A stretch of 64,000 bases of DNA from Epiperipatus broadwayi (Eukaryota; Onychophora; Udeonychophora; Euonychophora; Peripatidae), in the NCBI GenBank assembly GCA_028023455.1, contig JAQFVV010012441.1, positions 2,353,911 through 2,417,910 on the forward strand. Reading direction: 5' to 3'. A program made the translations under genes and the position numbers. Each line of letters starts with the position of its first letter. Positions within the stretch are counted from its first letter, which is position 1. This document shows positions 1 through 10,625 of the stretch, piece after piece. Under the pieces are notes generated by a model, which was not told the DNA's origin, ran no database searches, and worked only from the letters and a program-made list of their open reading frames with translations.

Positions 1-255
1 AAATCTACTATAGTTTTGCCATGTACTGTAAGCTTAAATATAATGCTTATTAAAATCACTACAGTTCTGCCACCTATTATAATTAGTACTTATTAAATGT
101 ACTACAATTCTACCACCTATTGTAAGCATAAGAAATTAAATCTACTATAGTTCTGCCGACTATTGTAAATGAAAGACATAATGCTTATAAAGATCACTAT
201 TCCTTGGATAAGGATTTATTATGTCTTAAATTTACAATAGTTGGCAGGGCTAGAA
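1..255. repeat. Satellite-like array ending in a hairpin
   Basis: Four diverged copies of a unit with the core 'ctactatagttctgcc...tattgtaa' start near positions 4, 58, 99 and 145, spaced about 42-54 bases. The last copy is followed by its own inverted copy: the block at about 150-183 pairs with the block at about 219-258 (gttctgcc...ataat against attatgtc...gaac). The array runs off the left edge, so its full length is unknown. Confidence 0.6.
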
Positions 256-714
256 CGGAACAAATAATTAACTCTACATTTTAAATATATACTAATAAAA
301 TCAATTAATAAAATTAAATAAATAATTTCATTTTCATATCTGGCAGAAAAATAATAAAGATTTCAAATATAAACTAATAAAATCAATTGTCAGCACATTA
401 AATAAATAAATAGAATCATAACAAACACTAATGAAAAAATATAAAAAAATCAATATTAAAATTATAGCTAAAAAAATGTTGAAAATTTTAGATATCAAAT
501 ATGTCAATTATAATATAAAAAATAACGAAAAAATCAAAACATTTACAAAAATCACCTGCTGCATTTTTAGAAATAACATGTTTATCATAGTAATTTTAAA
601 TTATTTTTTCCGTTCCTCCCCTCACCGCCCCTTTTTATTTCTATAATACATTATAATTCTAAAGCACTATGTGATTTGCTTATAGTGAAAGTTTCCGAAT
701 GTTTCTTATATATA
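256..714. other. AT-rich spacer, no feature seen
   Basis: A/T homopolymers and simple AT sequence. The open frame at 431-646 is lysine, isoleucine and asparagine rich because of base composition and shows no family resemblance. Confidence 0.5.
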
Positions 715-1005
715 AATAGGATTTGAACTCAGGAGATTTCAGTCTATTCATCCTCCATTCTATCTCAAACAACTGATATATATGACCACACACATACGAA
801 AAAGATACATGATCCCCAATGTAAATATTTTGTGCAGGATCAGTACTCATTAGTTGGGCCAGATTATCATCTCCCATACATATATACAATCAGTGTTCTG
901 TTTACATTACAATAGCAATTCCTCAAACTTTAATGGACAGGCTTCAATCTTTTCACTCTTCCAACTATACACCCAAAAAACTGAAAAATCCCGAGTTCAA
1001 ATCCT
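715..1005 (-). repeat. Dispersed repeat family A, copy 1
   Basis: Shares several blocks, in inverse orientation, with the copies at 3755-4150, 24540-25110 and 26862-27450. Landmarks are 'ccagattatcatctccca' and 'taatggacaggcttcaatc'. One end carries a 'gatttgaactc' block resembling the reverse of a tRNA B-box, as in the other copies. No coding capacity is visible. It is probably a non-autonomous element. Confidence 0.65.
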
Positions 1006-1092
1006 TATTTACTAACATATTATATATAAACCCTTTTATATATATATATATAACTATTTATAGACCTATTATGTATATATAAACTCTTATTA

Positions 1093-1330
1093 AACAGGTA
1101 AAACTCTCCATACAGTAGCGCCATCCTGTGCCAACCAGAGTAATCAATACATGCCAGAAGGCTTGTGCATAAAATCCCCATCTAGTGCCTACTCATCCAA
1201 TATCCCCAGACTAGTTTCTGGCTTGTGGCTTTCGTCAGTGAGAAGCCTTGGATCTGAGAGCACTGCACCTAGATCTTAAAATCTCTAATAACAGTTATGT
1301 GCTAGCATAAGAGATGGTGATCATGTGATA
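1093..1330 (+). repeat. Dispersed repeat family B, single arm
   Basis: Begins with 'aactctccatacagtag', passes through 'cttgtgcataaaatcccc' and 'ttcgtcagtgag', and ends 'ggtgatcatgtgata'. The same blocks occur as an inverted pair at 35345-35845 and as a short piece near 56500. This copy is one arm, not a hairpin. Confidence 0.7.
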
Positions 1331-1439
1331 TATATAAACTCACTAAAAAATAAAATCTTCATTATTAAAACAGCCATGAATGATAGCCACTGTAAATGAG
1401 CATGGACCCTTTAATTACTGGCAAAAAAATTGAAGAGAA

Positions 1440-2060
1440 ATCCAAAATAAAAAGTTAAAGATTTGGTAATTATTTAATAAATCAATCACTGAGACACAAA
1501 TACATCCATATATAGATAAGCTGGTCCTTTAGACTGTTATTGGATATCTTGTGATATTTTTTAATTTAGCAAACTTCAGAAAAACTTCAACATCTCATCT
1601 AATTATAACTCTCCATTATATTTTTTCATCTTAAATAAATTAGCTAATACTGTATCCCTTTAGAGTATTTTTGAGAAAATATTAATAAGGCAAACAGAAT
1701 CCATTTATACCATGAAAATCATAATTGAGCTCCATGATAAAAAATACTTTTTAGGAAGTTTGTTAATGGATTAATCCAATAAAAATACATATTTATAATC
1801 ATATATTCCATATTTTACCACATCTTGCAAAGAAAAGAACAAATCAATTTCCTTTATAATTAAGTCATAGTATTTACAGAATCTTTCAATAAGCTGATAT
1901 ATTTTTATCACTTAAATTGCCAACAACTTTTGTATTTCTTCACCTGCTTTTTTAAAAAATATTATTAATAATTCCTTCAAGAATCCCTTCTCCATAGATG
2001 TAATCACATGTATCACTTTTTTAAAATACTTGACAAATTAGAAGCTATAACAACTGTATG
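1440..2060 (-). pseudogene. Decayed non-LTR retrotransposon 3' end
   Basis: Read on the minus strand, this stretch aligns by eye with the relic at 4975-5545. Both carry the block 'atggagagttataattag' or 'attggagagctacaattag', followed by an 'atatatggat' block. It is full of stops and has no usable frame. It is assigned as a LINE ORF2 C-terminal tail only because the second copy shows recognisable reverse-transcriptase C-terminal residues. Confidence 0.45.
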
Positions 2061-2084
2061 CTTTCCTAAAGGTTTGTGATGATG

Positions 2085-2575
2085 GTATTTTAGTTGTATT
2101 TATATATTGGACTATTTCTACCATCTAATATTAAGTATTGAATTAAAAAAAAACTTTATTTAAATTTACCATTTATATTCAACTGTTAGTAATACCAGAT
2201 AGGTTAGTACATGCACAACATTTTGAGAGGTATTTTTCTCCTCTTTTCTTCAGGTATTGCTGGCCTGGCCAATAACAGTATTAGCATGGGAATTGAACCT
2301 GGACCAGAGCATTAACTTAAAATTCAATATTCAAAAATCTAAGGATCCAGGTTCGATTCCCATGCTAATACTGTCACTGTTCAGACCAGCAACACCCGGC
2401 GAAGAGAGAATAATACTCAAAACATTGTACATATACTAACCCGTGTGCTATTATTGACAGTTGAATGTAATTGGAAGAATTAAATAAAGTTAAATTTTTC
2501 TAAAGATATTCAATACTTAATATTAGATAATAGAAATAGTCCAATATATAAATACAAATAATAATTGTAAGGTTT
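2085..2575. repeat. Foldback element, family C, copy 1
   Basis: The two ends are inverse copies of each other: 'tatattggactatttctacc' near 2105 pairs with 'gaaatagtccaatatata' near 2540. Inner blocks pair as well, notably 'acagtattagcatgggaa' near 2274 with 'ttcccatgctaatactgt' near 2358. The inner arms carry a B-box-like 'ggttcgattccc'. Related copies lie at 9832-10625 and near 42640-42810. The frame at 2257-2439 simply reads through the inner hairpin. Confidence 0.75.
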
Positions 2576-2795
2576 CTTGATCTTTATTACCATATAATTT
2601 TTGATAGAACTCTTTCATACATTTCATGATTACACTTCTCTTTTTAGTAATAATTCCATTTTTTCTTCTTACTGCTAAAAAACTTTTTTTTTTAATATCA
2701 AGATGTTTTACACCTTTGAGAATTTTATTCTTTTCTATAGCTTTTCTTGACAATTATATTTTCTTACATCATTTATAATTTTTTATTGTACCATT
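2523..2795 (-). pseudogene. RTE-type LINE reverse-transcriptase fragment
   Basis: The minus-strand peptide contains KKRSVIMKCMKEFYQKLYGN, which corresponds to the plus-strand RTE copy near 7145-7205 (KKRDAIMKF...LYKELYGN). This linker lies between the endonuclease and reverse-transcriptase domains of RTE elements. Only about 60 residues survive, next to the foldback element, so it is a dead fragment. Confidence 0.6.
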
Positions 2796-3240
2796 TTACA
2801 AAAGTCTAGTTTTCAATTCCTCATAGTGGATCATTTTCAAAAAAATTCCTTCTCTTCTTGATACTTTTGCCTTGACTGGATCATGGAATTCATCATGCTG
2901 ACTATCTTCAAGGCTTTTATTGCCATAAGACAATCTTGCAAACCATTTACCAATATTATCATGACTCATGGCTTCTCTAGCATGCACAGTTTGAATCATT
3001 TCAAACATTTTAATAACAGCTTTGTCCAATTGGAAAACAGAATTTTAATGATCGCATGTTGCTCCATCCTGTGTTAATTAAGATATGAAATATACTTTCA
3101 CATTTCGTGTCATATTTCATGATCCAGACACCCTAGCACCTTAAAATTTTTGTGGTGAATATTTGAATAATGTCATTACATAACACATGGATTGAGTCAG
3201 AGATGGCCCTGCAAACAACTTGGAAAAAGTATCAACCACC
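2796..3240 (-). pseudogene. Mariner-like transposase N-terminal relic
   Basis: The minus-strand peptide (about 77 residues) contains IKMFEMIQTVHAREAMSHDN followed by a WFARLSYGNKSLEDSQHDE block. This matches the layout of the helix-turn-helix region of mariner/SETMAR-type transposases (FEM-hq-aYGdEAlSr--vfeWf-rF-dGrE-leDd-RsGRP). An in-frame stop lies upstream, and the catalytic DDD domain is not seen. A second, more decayed relic of the family is at 17100-17640. Confidence 0.6.
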
Positions 3241-3754
3241 TTTTCACCCAGAAACACTGTAGTAGTGAAAATAGTGTAATTAATATGATGGAAAATAAAT
3301 GATAATCATAGATGGTAATGGAAAAAAAATGAAATAAAAATAGTAACAATTGAATAATATGAGTGATGTGATAGAAATAATTGGGAGGTAAAAATATAAT
3401 AAAGCAGATCAATGGTAGTGATTGATGTGTTAGATATGTAAACAAATAATATGCTAATGTGATGTAATATTTAGAAATGCGATTATCTTGATAAAAATTC
3501 AATATGTATAAAGGTTGTTAGAAAGTAAAGAAATGATTATGTTGATGCTATTATTATGATGGAAAGAAACCAGAATCAGTTATTATATTTAGAATACTCG
3601 AATATTGTAAATAAATTGCGAAAAAGATTAGATTAATGTAATATAATTTTAATAATTAGTCTTTATTAATGTAATAATTGAAAAGAATGCAGCGATGGGA
3701 AATCAACTCATTTTTTAAAAGACAACTAATTTTTAACTATAAGTATATTATATA
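3241..3754. other. AT-rich spacer, no feature seen
   Basis: Low-complexity sequence. The minus-strand frame 3197-3502 reads hydrophobic (isoleucine, leucine and phenylalanine rich), as expected from the complement of an A-rich strand, and has no recognisable motif. Confidence 0.5.
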
Positions 3755-4150
3755 TACTTCTAAATGGACTTAAGGTCCTGCATATAAAGGTCAGAATGAC
3801 TTACGGTCAGCATGGGAATGACAACAGAATTGGCAAACAAGGGCTTTGAATATACCATTACCAGATTTTTCAATGATATGGATGGCTGAAGAGTTGGAGA
3901 GTATTGAAGCCTGTCCATTAAAGTTTGAAGATTTGCTGTCTTAATATAAACCAAGCATTGATTATATATATGTGTGTGTGGGAGATGATGATTTGGACCA
4001 ACTGATGAATACTGGTTCAGCACAAAATATGTATATTGGAGATCATTTATCTTTTTCGTATGTATGTAGTTGTGTGTATCTGTTGTATAAGATGGAGATG
4101 ATGAATAAATGGAGCTTGAAGTCTAGATTCAAATTCAGTTTAAAGACAAG
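3755..4150 (+). repeat. Dispersed repeat family A, copy 2
   Basis: Carries the family A blocks in order: 'taaggtcctgcatata', 'ggtcagaatgacttacggtc', 'gatggctgaagagttgga', 'ggagatgatgatttggacc' and a final 'aagtctagattcaaattc'. This is the right-arm orientation of the complete foldback copy at 26862-27450. Confidence 0.75.
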
Positions 4151-4974
4151 TAAATTATAAAAGCTAGCAAATAATTGCTAATAAAAGTTAAACTCTTGAT
4201 AAAATGACGTTTGAAGCTAATGTTAAATGTGATATCTGTGAATTTTTTTTTTTTTTTAATTTATAAAAAATCATTGGAAATTTCTAATATTTTAAATGTT
4301 TTATTATTTATTTTTCACTTATTTCGGGGATTTATTAGTGAAAGGTAAGTCAATTATATATATATGCACACATACTATACATATACTATATACAGATACA
4401 AATTCAGATTAAAACAACATACTTTAGCATTAGACTCTTCTACACACACATACATTTTAAATAGAACTTTGAATTTAAAAAGACTGTTTTAGTGACTATC
4501 TATTTCCTGTATTAATTAATTAAACAAGAAGTATTGAAATCTACATAAGGTTTAAAATTATTGGGTTAAAAACAACGATTTTATCATCAATGGTTGTATT
4601 TGTTTAATAGTTCTTCATTGTTACATATTGCACACATATATTACAAAATTACAGGAATATGTAAAATATTCTAAGTTACAATCTCTTTCAACTATGCACA
4701 ATATGCTAAATCTCATAGTATTAATTGCGCGATTTAGATCATTATTTATATAGTAATTCGAAGAGATTGCGTCTCTGAATATTATATGCATATATTTATT
4801 TACTCATATATACATAATTTATTTCATAACTCCATGAATCTCCGTAACTATTTGGATACATAAATGCAATCACTGCATATGTAATCGACAACAAAATTTG
4901 GCAAATAATAATAATGAACAATATCGCAAATACAGCAACTATAATCCTCCTCCTCCCTCAAAAAAGGGAGAAAG
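4151..4974. other. AT-rich spacer, no feature seen
   Basis: T- and A-runs and short tandem AT steps. No coding frame, RNA gene or repeat copy was recognised. Confidence 0.45.
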
Positions 4975-5545
4975 AAAAGAGAAGGGGAAAAACTGCTCAA
5001 GGAATGAGTTTTAGGATAACTGCACAAGAATCACAAATATATCCATGTATAGAACATAGTGGTCCATTTTTCTATTTACTTGATATTCTATAATATTGGC
5101 TTAATTTTATGAATGAAAACGTTTCCGAACTGCTTCAAAACCATGTCTAATTGTAGCTCTCCAATGTATTCTATTCTCTGCCCTATCTTCCCAATGTAAA
5201 CAATGAACATTGCACTTCTTTAGAATGTCTTTGGAAGAATCCTTATTAGGAGATGAGGCTTACTGCTTCTATGAAAACTATCTTCAAGTCCAGCATAAAA
5301 CAACATATCCAATCCAATGTGTGATTTTATAGTAGCGGATTCTATAATATCACCTCCAGAAAGTTGAAGACCTTGTTTAGTTTTATAATCTTGCCTTTAT
5401 ATTTTTAGAATTTTATGCTTTTTCTAATACCTTTATATTACACTGATAGATTGTCCAAGTCTCTCTTCCATACAATAAATTAGGTAAAATAACAGCTCTG
5501 TATTTACCTAACTTAATTGCAATAGTTTATTTCTCTGTGATGAAC
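4975..5545 (-). pseudogene. LINE ORF2 C-terminal relic (ETW motif)
   Basis: The minus-strand translation gives AVILPNLLYGRETWTIYQC near 5440-5500 and, further 3', HWRATIRHGFEAVRKRF near 5110-5165. A leucine-tyrosine-glycine-x-glutamate-threonine-tryptophan motif followed by a late 'tryptophan-arginine-x-x-isoleucine-arginine-x-glycine' motif is the usual C-terminus of a common mollusc LINE ORF2. Several frame breaks separate the two motifs. The relic at 1440-2060 is a second copy. Confidence 0.6.
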
Positions 5546-5939
5546 TTGTTAAAAATAGCAGCATCACATTGTAAAAATGTGACATAATACTATAAACAAT
5601 TGATAATAATTGTAATATTTTGAATGATTATAACATTTAGATTATTTTGTTTGACAAAAATTATTATTTCTTAAAATGCAAAAATCCATTTATATTAACC
5701 TTGGCAGCAGAAAGAAATTTGCAGTAAATGATCCTCTTTGCTTCCTTCTGAAATGTTAAATGAATTGAACAGAACAAATTCCTACTGTTCATTCTACAGT
5801 CTTGCTATTGCAGCTGTTATTACTATGTGATTATTCATATAATAAAGATAGATGGGCTCCTCACTGGATGTGGAAAGTACTTCTGAGTTTAAGATCATGA
5901 AACTCTGTGAATTTTCTTCTCATGCACCTAATGTTAGAC

Positions 5940-7860
5940 AAATCTAAATTATGACTATTATTCACAGGAAGTTGTAAAGGGATCATCCAAGGCAGCAGTT
6001 GGTCACTGAAATAAGATGCTAAGAATCCCCTGACTGTGGACAAAAGTTGCCATTCAATGATGACATTTTATTTTGGTACTTAAAATGGTAGATCACTTTT
6101 AAATGGCAGAAAATTGTATAAATTGGAAAAAGAACTAAATAATATTGAATGGGACATTGTCGGACTTAGTGAAGTTAAAAGAAAATGTGGAAAAAAAATT
6201 GATCTAGGAATGTATTTTGCTATGAAGGCCCAAATATTGGAACTGCAAGTGAAGTGGGATTCATTATAAATGAAAAAATGAAAGAATAACATTGAAAAAT
6301 TAATGGTCTATTAGTTAGAGAGGAAAGATTAGTTAGTTATTCTACTTAATGAAAGATATTAAATACAAGATAATTCAAGTTTATAAACTAAACAAGTAAA
6401 GGATTTTTATATGCATTTATAAAATTTAGGTTAGAACAACATTTTAAAATTATTATGGAGACTTTAATAAATTGATAAGAAAAATGTTGGGGGTAAATTT
6501 GGATATGTTAATAAAAGTAAAAGTTCACAAAACAAGAAAAATCTAACTAAAAATGGCCATAGAAGCATCCAAATGAAAGCACAGAAAAATTGGATTATAT
6601 TTTGATTAACAGAAAATATATATTTCAAGATTATAGTGTTCTTAATGGATTCAACACAGGAAGTGATCATCATTTAATGAGATGTAAGATACTGTACTTG
6701 TTAATGTGTAACTAAACAGAAGAAAATTATTAAGCAAGTGAATATTAATGGTAGATAATCTTAATCTTCAAAAACATCCCTATGAATTTAAATTTAACTG
6801 ATTTTGATGATGGCTCAAATTTGACTGCAATCAATAAGAAGCTAATTGATATTATATTAAATATTGCAAGAAAGATTGCTGATACAAAAAAGCAGCAATT
6901 GACCAGTAAATTTTCTTCTGAGACAAGAGAATAAATATATAAAGAAAAGAAAATTTTTGAAAAATTATTCATTAAGAGTTTCTTAAAATAACATGAAAAA
7001 GAGTTAATAATAATATAAGAAAATATAATTGTAAATTGGAAAGAAAAGCTATAGAAAAAAATAAATCTCAAAACTTTAAAACAACATCTTGGTTTTGGAA
7101 AGTTTTTTTCTGCAATAAGAATAAAAGATTAAAGTGCTACTAAAAAGAGAGATGCTATTATGAAATTTGTGGAAGGGTTGTATAAAGAATTATATGGTAA
7201 CAAAGAACATAAAATAAAATATTTCCTCTGAATTTCTTAGAATTTAAATGAAGAAGTGAAACATGCAATCAAATCTATGAAGAACGGAAAAGCTCTAGAA
7301 TGATGGAATAAAAAGGTGGGTAACGAATGAGAAAAATTATTGAAAAAATTATATACCAAATCTCTAAATGATAAAGAGGTATGAGATGATTGGAAGAATG
7401 GTGTAGAAACATTGATATTTATAAAGATGATAAACAAGTTATTAGAAATTACAGATCTATGATTCTTCTATCATTTCTGTACAAAATATTTACTAAGATA
7501 ATTATAACTTGTTTACAACAAACTTTAGATTCTTATCAACTAAAAAAAAACAAGCCAGATTTAAAAGTAGTTTTAGTGCAGTATTGAGAGAAGCTATTAA
7601 CAGAACTTATAGGAAGACCCAATACTATGAATTGTCGTTACCTTTGATTTACTGATTGTACAAGTATTTCTATGGTGATTATCATGTTGGATCATCAAAA
7701 TGTAGACCCAGGATTGTGTTCTGAAGAATATTTATCAAATTACAACAACAATGTTTGTTTCACATGGTGATCCTAAAAAGATCAACATTTAAAAAGGTGT
7801 ATGATGGGCTGATTATATCTCCAAAACTTTTATAGCATTATTTACTACATTGTAATACAA
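5940..7860 (+). pseudogene. RTE-clade LINE, decayed plus-strand copy
   Basis: A 5' untranslated block near 5960-6050 is shared with the RTE copy at 59890-59990 (including 'aagaatcccctgactg'). The endonuclease start follows (near 6090-6290, with an 'iGLSEVkRKc' type motif and GTASEVGFIINEK), then an SDHHLM-type motif near 6660, the linker near 7145-7205, and reverse-transcriptase blocks near 7250-7600 and 7670-7800 (ALDHQNVDPG). The order is that of a full RTE ORF2, but every block is separated by stops and frameshifts and the 3' third is missing. Confidence 0.75.
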
Positions 7861-8042
7861 TGTCAATATGTAAACTTTGACATCCTTTATGAGTCATCAT
7901 TTAATTTGTGTTTCTGATGCACTAAAAACATTTTTTAGTTCAGCTTAGTAATTTTATAAATTGCTTGCATTATGATTCAAAGTAAACTGGAGCAAACCAA
8001 AAATCTTTTCCCTGCTATTTGCATCGATGATATCAAATCCAT
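7861..8042. other. Spacer after the RTE copy, no feature seen
   Basis: Short unassigned AT-rich stretch between the RTE relic and the tandem repeat. Confidence 0.4.
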
Positions 8043-8475
8043 GTGGAATTAGCCTCTATTATATTAAAATTATGGAGTTAGAATATGATATCACAGCAAA
8101 AATGTGGAGTTAGTCTATGACATTATAGTTAATCAATCTGATACTAGTTTATGTTATTATAATGAAACAATGTGAAATTAGATTGTGACATCATAGCCGA
8201 ATGTGCATTAATCTATGACATCACAACAAAATAATATGAAATGAAACTGCCATTGCAGCAAAACTGTGGAATTAGCCTCACATATGACAAAATAATGGAG
8301 TTAGAATACAATATCACAGCAAAAAATGTGGAATTAGTCTATGACATTATAGTTAATCAATCTGATGTTAGTCTCCGTTATTACAATAAAACAATGTGGA
8401 ATTAGATTGTGACATCATAGATGAATGTTGCATAAATCTATGACATCATAGTAAAACAATGTGAACTATGTTAAT
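8043..8475 (+). repeat. Tandem repeat, period about 223 bases
   Basis: Two copies of a complex unit begin with 'gtggaattagcct' at 8043 and 8266. Each contains 'tatcacagcaaaaa', 'tctatgacattatagttaatc' and 'attagattgtgacatcatag' in the same order. Within each unit a shorter motif of about 30-40 bases ('gtggaattag...tatgacatcat') recurs, so this looks like a higher-order tandem repeat. Confidence 0.75.
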
Positions 8476-8584
8476 TACTTACTCTATGCATACATATGAT
8501 ACGATAAGTAGATAAAACAAATATCAGGTGGTTTCCTAAATTTTTAGTATATTACAATCAAAATAATAAAATTAAAATGGCTCT

Positions 8585-9010
8585 ACAAATGTTAGTATAT
8601 AAAAATAGTAATTTGTTTGGAAATAAGAAAATTACCTGAAAAGGGGGTATTATTTTTGAATAATTTATTAAATAATAAGAGACATTTATATATTATCCCT
8701 TGTTTTTGTAAGAAGGTATATATAGGTCAGAGTAGTTTGAGCTTAAATAAAAGAATAAATGTACATAAAAGTAGGGTTAGAAATAAATATCATAATTCTG
8801 CTTTATATATCCATTAAAAAGATACAGGCCACACTATTAATTTTAAAGAAGCTAAGGTTGTCTTCTTTGACAGAAATGAAATAAAAAAAATTAAAGAATC
8901 TTTATTATTAAAAATTTATGATTCCGAAGCAACTAACTTATTTAAAAGTTCTTTTAATATTAAGGGTGTATGGGAGAAAAGTGGAATTGTGGGTAATGTT
9001 TATTTTAAAT
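8585..9010 (+). pseudogene. Penelope-like retroelement, GIY-YIG endonuclease end
   Basis: The plus-strand frame 8617-8817 reads LYIIPCFCKKVYIGQSSLSL followed by NKRINVHKSRVR. After one in-frame stop the same frame continues KDTGHTINFKEAKVVFFDR to about 8960. This is the C-terminal GIY-YIG endonuclease of Penelope-like elements: a 'Y-I-I-P-C' strand, then 'Y-I-G-Q-S/T' with a following arginine, and a later 'D-T-G-H-x-I-x-F' block. The upstream reverse-transcriptase domain is missing. One nonsense change shows that it is dead. Confidence 0.75.
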
Positions 9011-9831
9011 ATTATTTTGTAGTTTTTTTACACTTGAGAAGTCTGCTTGTAGCAGTGAAACCATTGGCAATGTTTTAGAGTTTATTTTCTTGGCTAGTCT
9101 GATTGAGTTGTGAATTTGGGGTAATTTTGATAGTAATATAATTACTACACATCAAATGCATAACTAACTTATGCTTTTTTGATATTAAAATGAATATCAC
9201 GCACACTCACATAGAATGTTTTTTATTATCATTCCAAAATTGGATATTCCAGTTAACAGCATTTTAAATCCTGTTTTATTTAAAAAATATGATTTTGATG
9301 AGAAACTGTCTTAAAATGTTACTATAAGATGGTAATACAAAAGTTCAAGTCATATAAAAATAATAACATAAGACAGACAATACTAATATAAATGTGATTA
9401 GTGATGTTAAGATGTGACAAAGTCATGAAGATTCCTTGAAATAGATTCTGTGAGCCTTGTATTGTTACAACTTAGATGTTATCTATTATATACATCTCAT
9501 CTAATCTTATTTTCCATATAACTCAATAAAATAGTGCTTTCATGCTCTGATTCATAATAATTAAAAATCTGTTATGTTACTTATACGACAAATTTGAGAT
9601 ACATAGAAATAGTTGAGTGATGGTGCCTGCTATAATTGGAAATGTGCTTTGTATTGGCCATGGATGTCAGAAATTTTTACATAGAATTAAAAAAAAGTTG
9701 ATATGTATTGGGAGATAAAGTATGGCAACAAATGAGAGTATTCAAAGTGAAAAGAGTGGACTTCCTTTTAATATGGGGAAATTAGAAATATTTAGAAGAT
9801 TTTGATATATGAATGAAATTAGATTTGTAAA
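9011..9831. other. AT-rich spacer, no feature seen
   Basis: No coding frame above background and no recognised repeat copy. Confidence 0.4.
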
Positions 9832-10625
9832 AATAGTTATAATTACATGGACTATTTCCATCATCTAGAATTAACTTAAAAGTTTTTAGAAAAATTCAAA
9901 TTTTTTAAATGCATATCCTGTTAGTAATAGCACGCAGATTAGTTTTTCTGAAGTCAAATATTTAATACTAGATCAGCAGTGAACAACCTGTGGATCGCGA
10001 CCTCTCAAGGAGTCGCCAAAAAATTGCTGGGGATTGTGAAAATTTTGAGTTCTCATGTTGGTTAATAAATTAATTGGGAAAACAAAAACTAAACACTATT
10101 AGAAAATACATGAAAACTGCTTAACCCATTATTGTGTGTCCGAGTACTTTTGTTTCAACACTTCCTTCTTTATATTCCAATTTGCTTTGTATAAACAGCA
10201 CATTGCTTATATTGCTCTCATTTCTCTATCAGTTTTGTTCTTTGTGCTAGTATTATACTAATGTTTATACATTGTACTATGTTCTTGAATGTACACATTT
10301 TCTAAAACAGGTTAAGAGAGTTGTAATTGCTATAACTCAACAGATACACTTAGAACCAAGTATTGTTATACATTTTTTGTTAATATGCAATTTTTTGAAA
10401 GATCTTATATCAAATCGAATACAGTGAAATATAATATAGAGATATATATTTGTATCTGGTAAAATGACTCTTATTATTACTATCCTTATATGCTTATAAT
10501 AGAATGATAACAATACATAATGGGACTCTTAAATTTCCTTCTAAATATGGGGGTCGCAACTGTAAAAAGGTTGCACCCTACTGTACTAGATGATGGAAAT
10601 AGTCCAATATATAATTACAATTAAA
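9832..10625. repeat. Foldback element, family C, copy 2 (split by a hAT)
   Basis: The left end 'tggactatttccatcatctag' (9849) pairs with the right end 'gatggaaatagtcca' (10592), and 'ctgttagtaatagcacgcag' resembles the interior of copy 1. The hAT element at 9974-10583 sits inside it, so the foldback element is the older insertion. Confidence 0.7.
9966..10591. mobile_element. Non-autonomous hAT element with perfect 8-bp TSD
   Basis: The element 9974-10583 (610 bp) is flanked by the identical octamer tactagat at 9966-9973 and 10584-10591. It begins CAGCAGTGAACAACC and ends GGTTGCACCCTACTG, an imperfect terminal inverted repeat of hAT type (CAG-rich start, 8-bp duplication). The sub-terminal 'ggatcgcgacctctc' and 'gggggtcgcaac' are also partly inverted, as in Charlie-like elements. 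There is no transposase frame inside, so it must have been mobilised in trans. Confidence 0.85.

Noticed and set aside
3197-3502. 101-residue hydrophobic frame resembling a membrane protein
   Set aside because: Its composition follows from the complement of an A-rich strand; no motif, no splice context and no upstream signals.
6745-7071. 108-residue hydrophobic minus-strand frame
   Set aside because: It is the antisense of the plus-strand RTE relic at 5940-7860.
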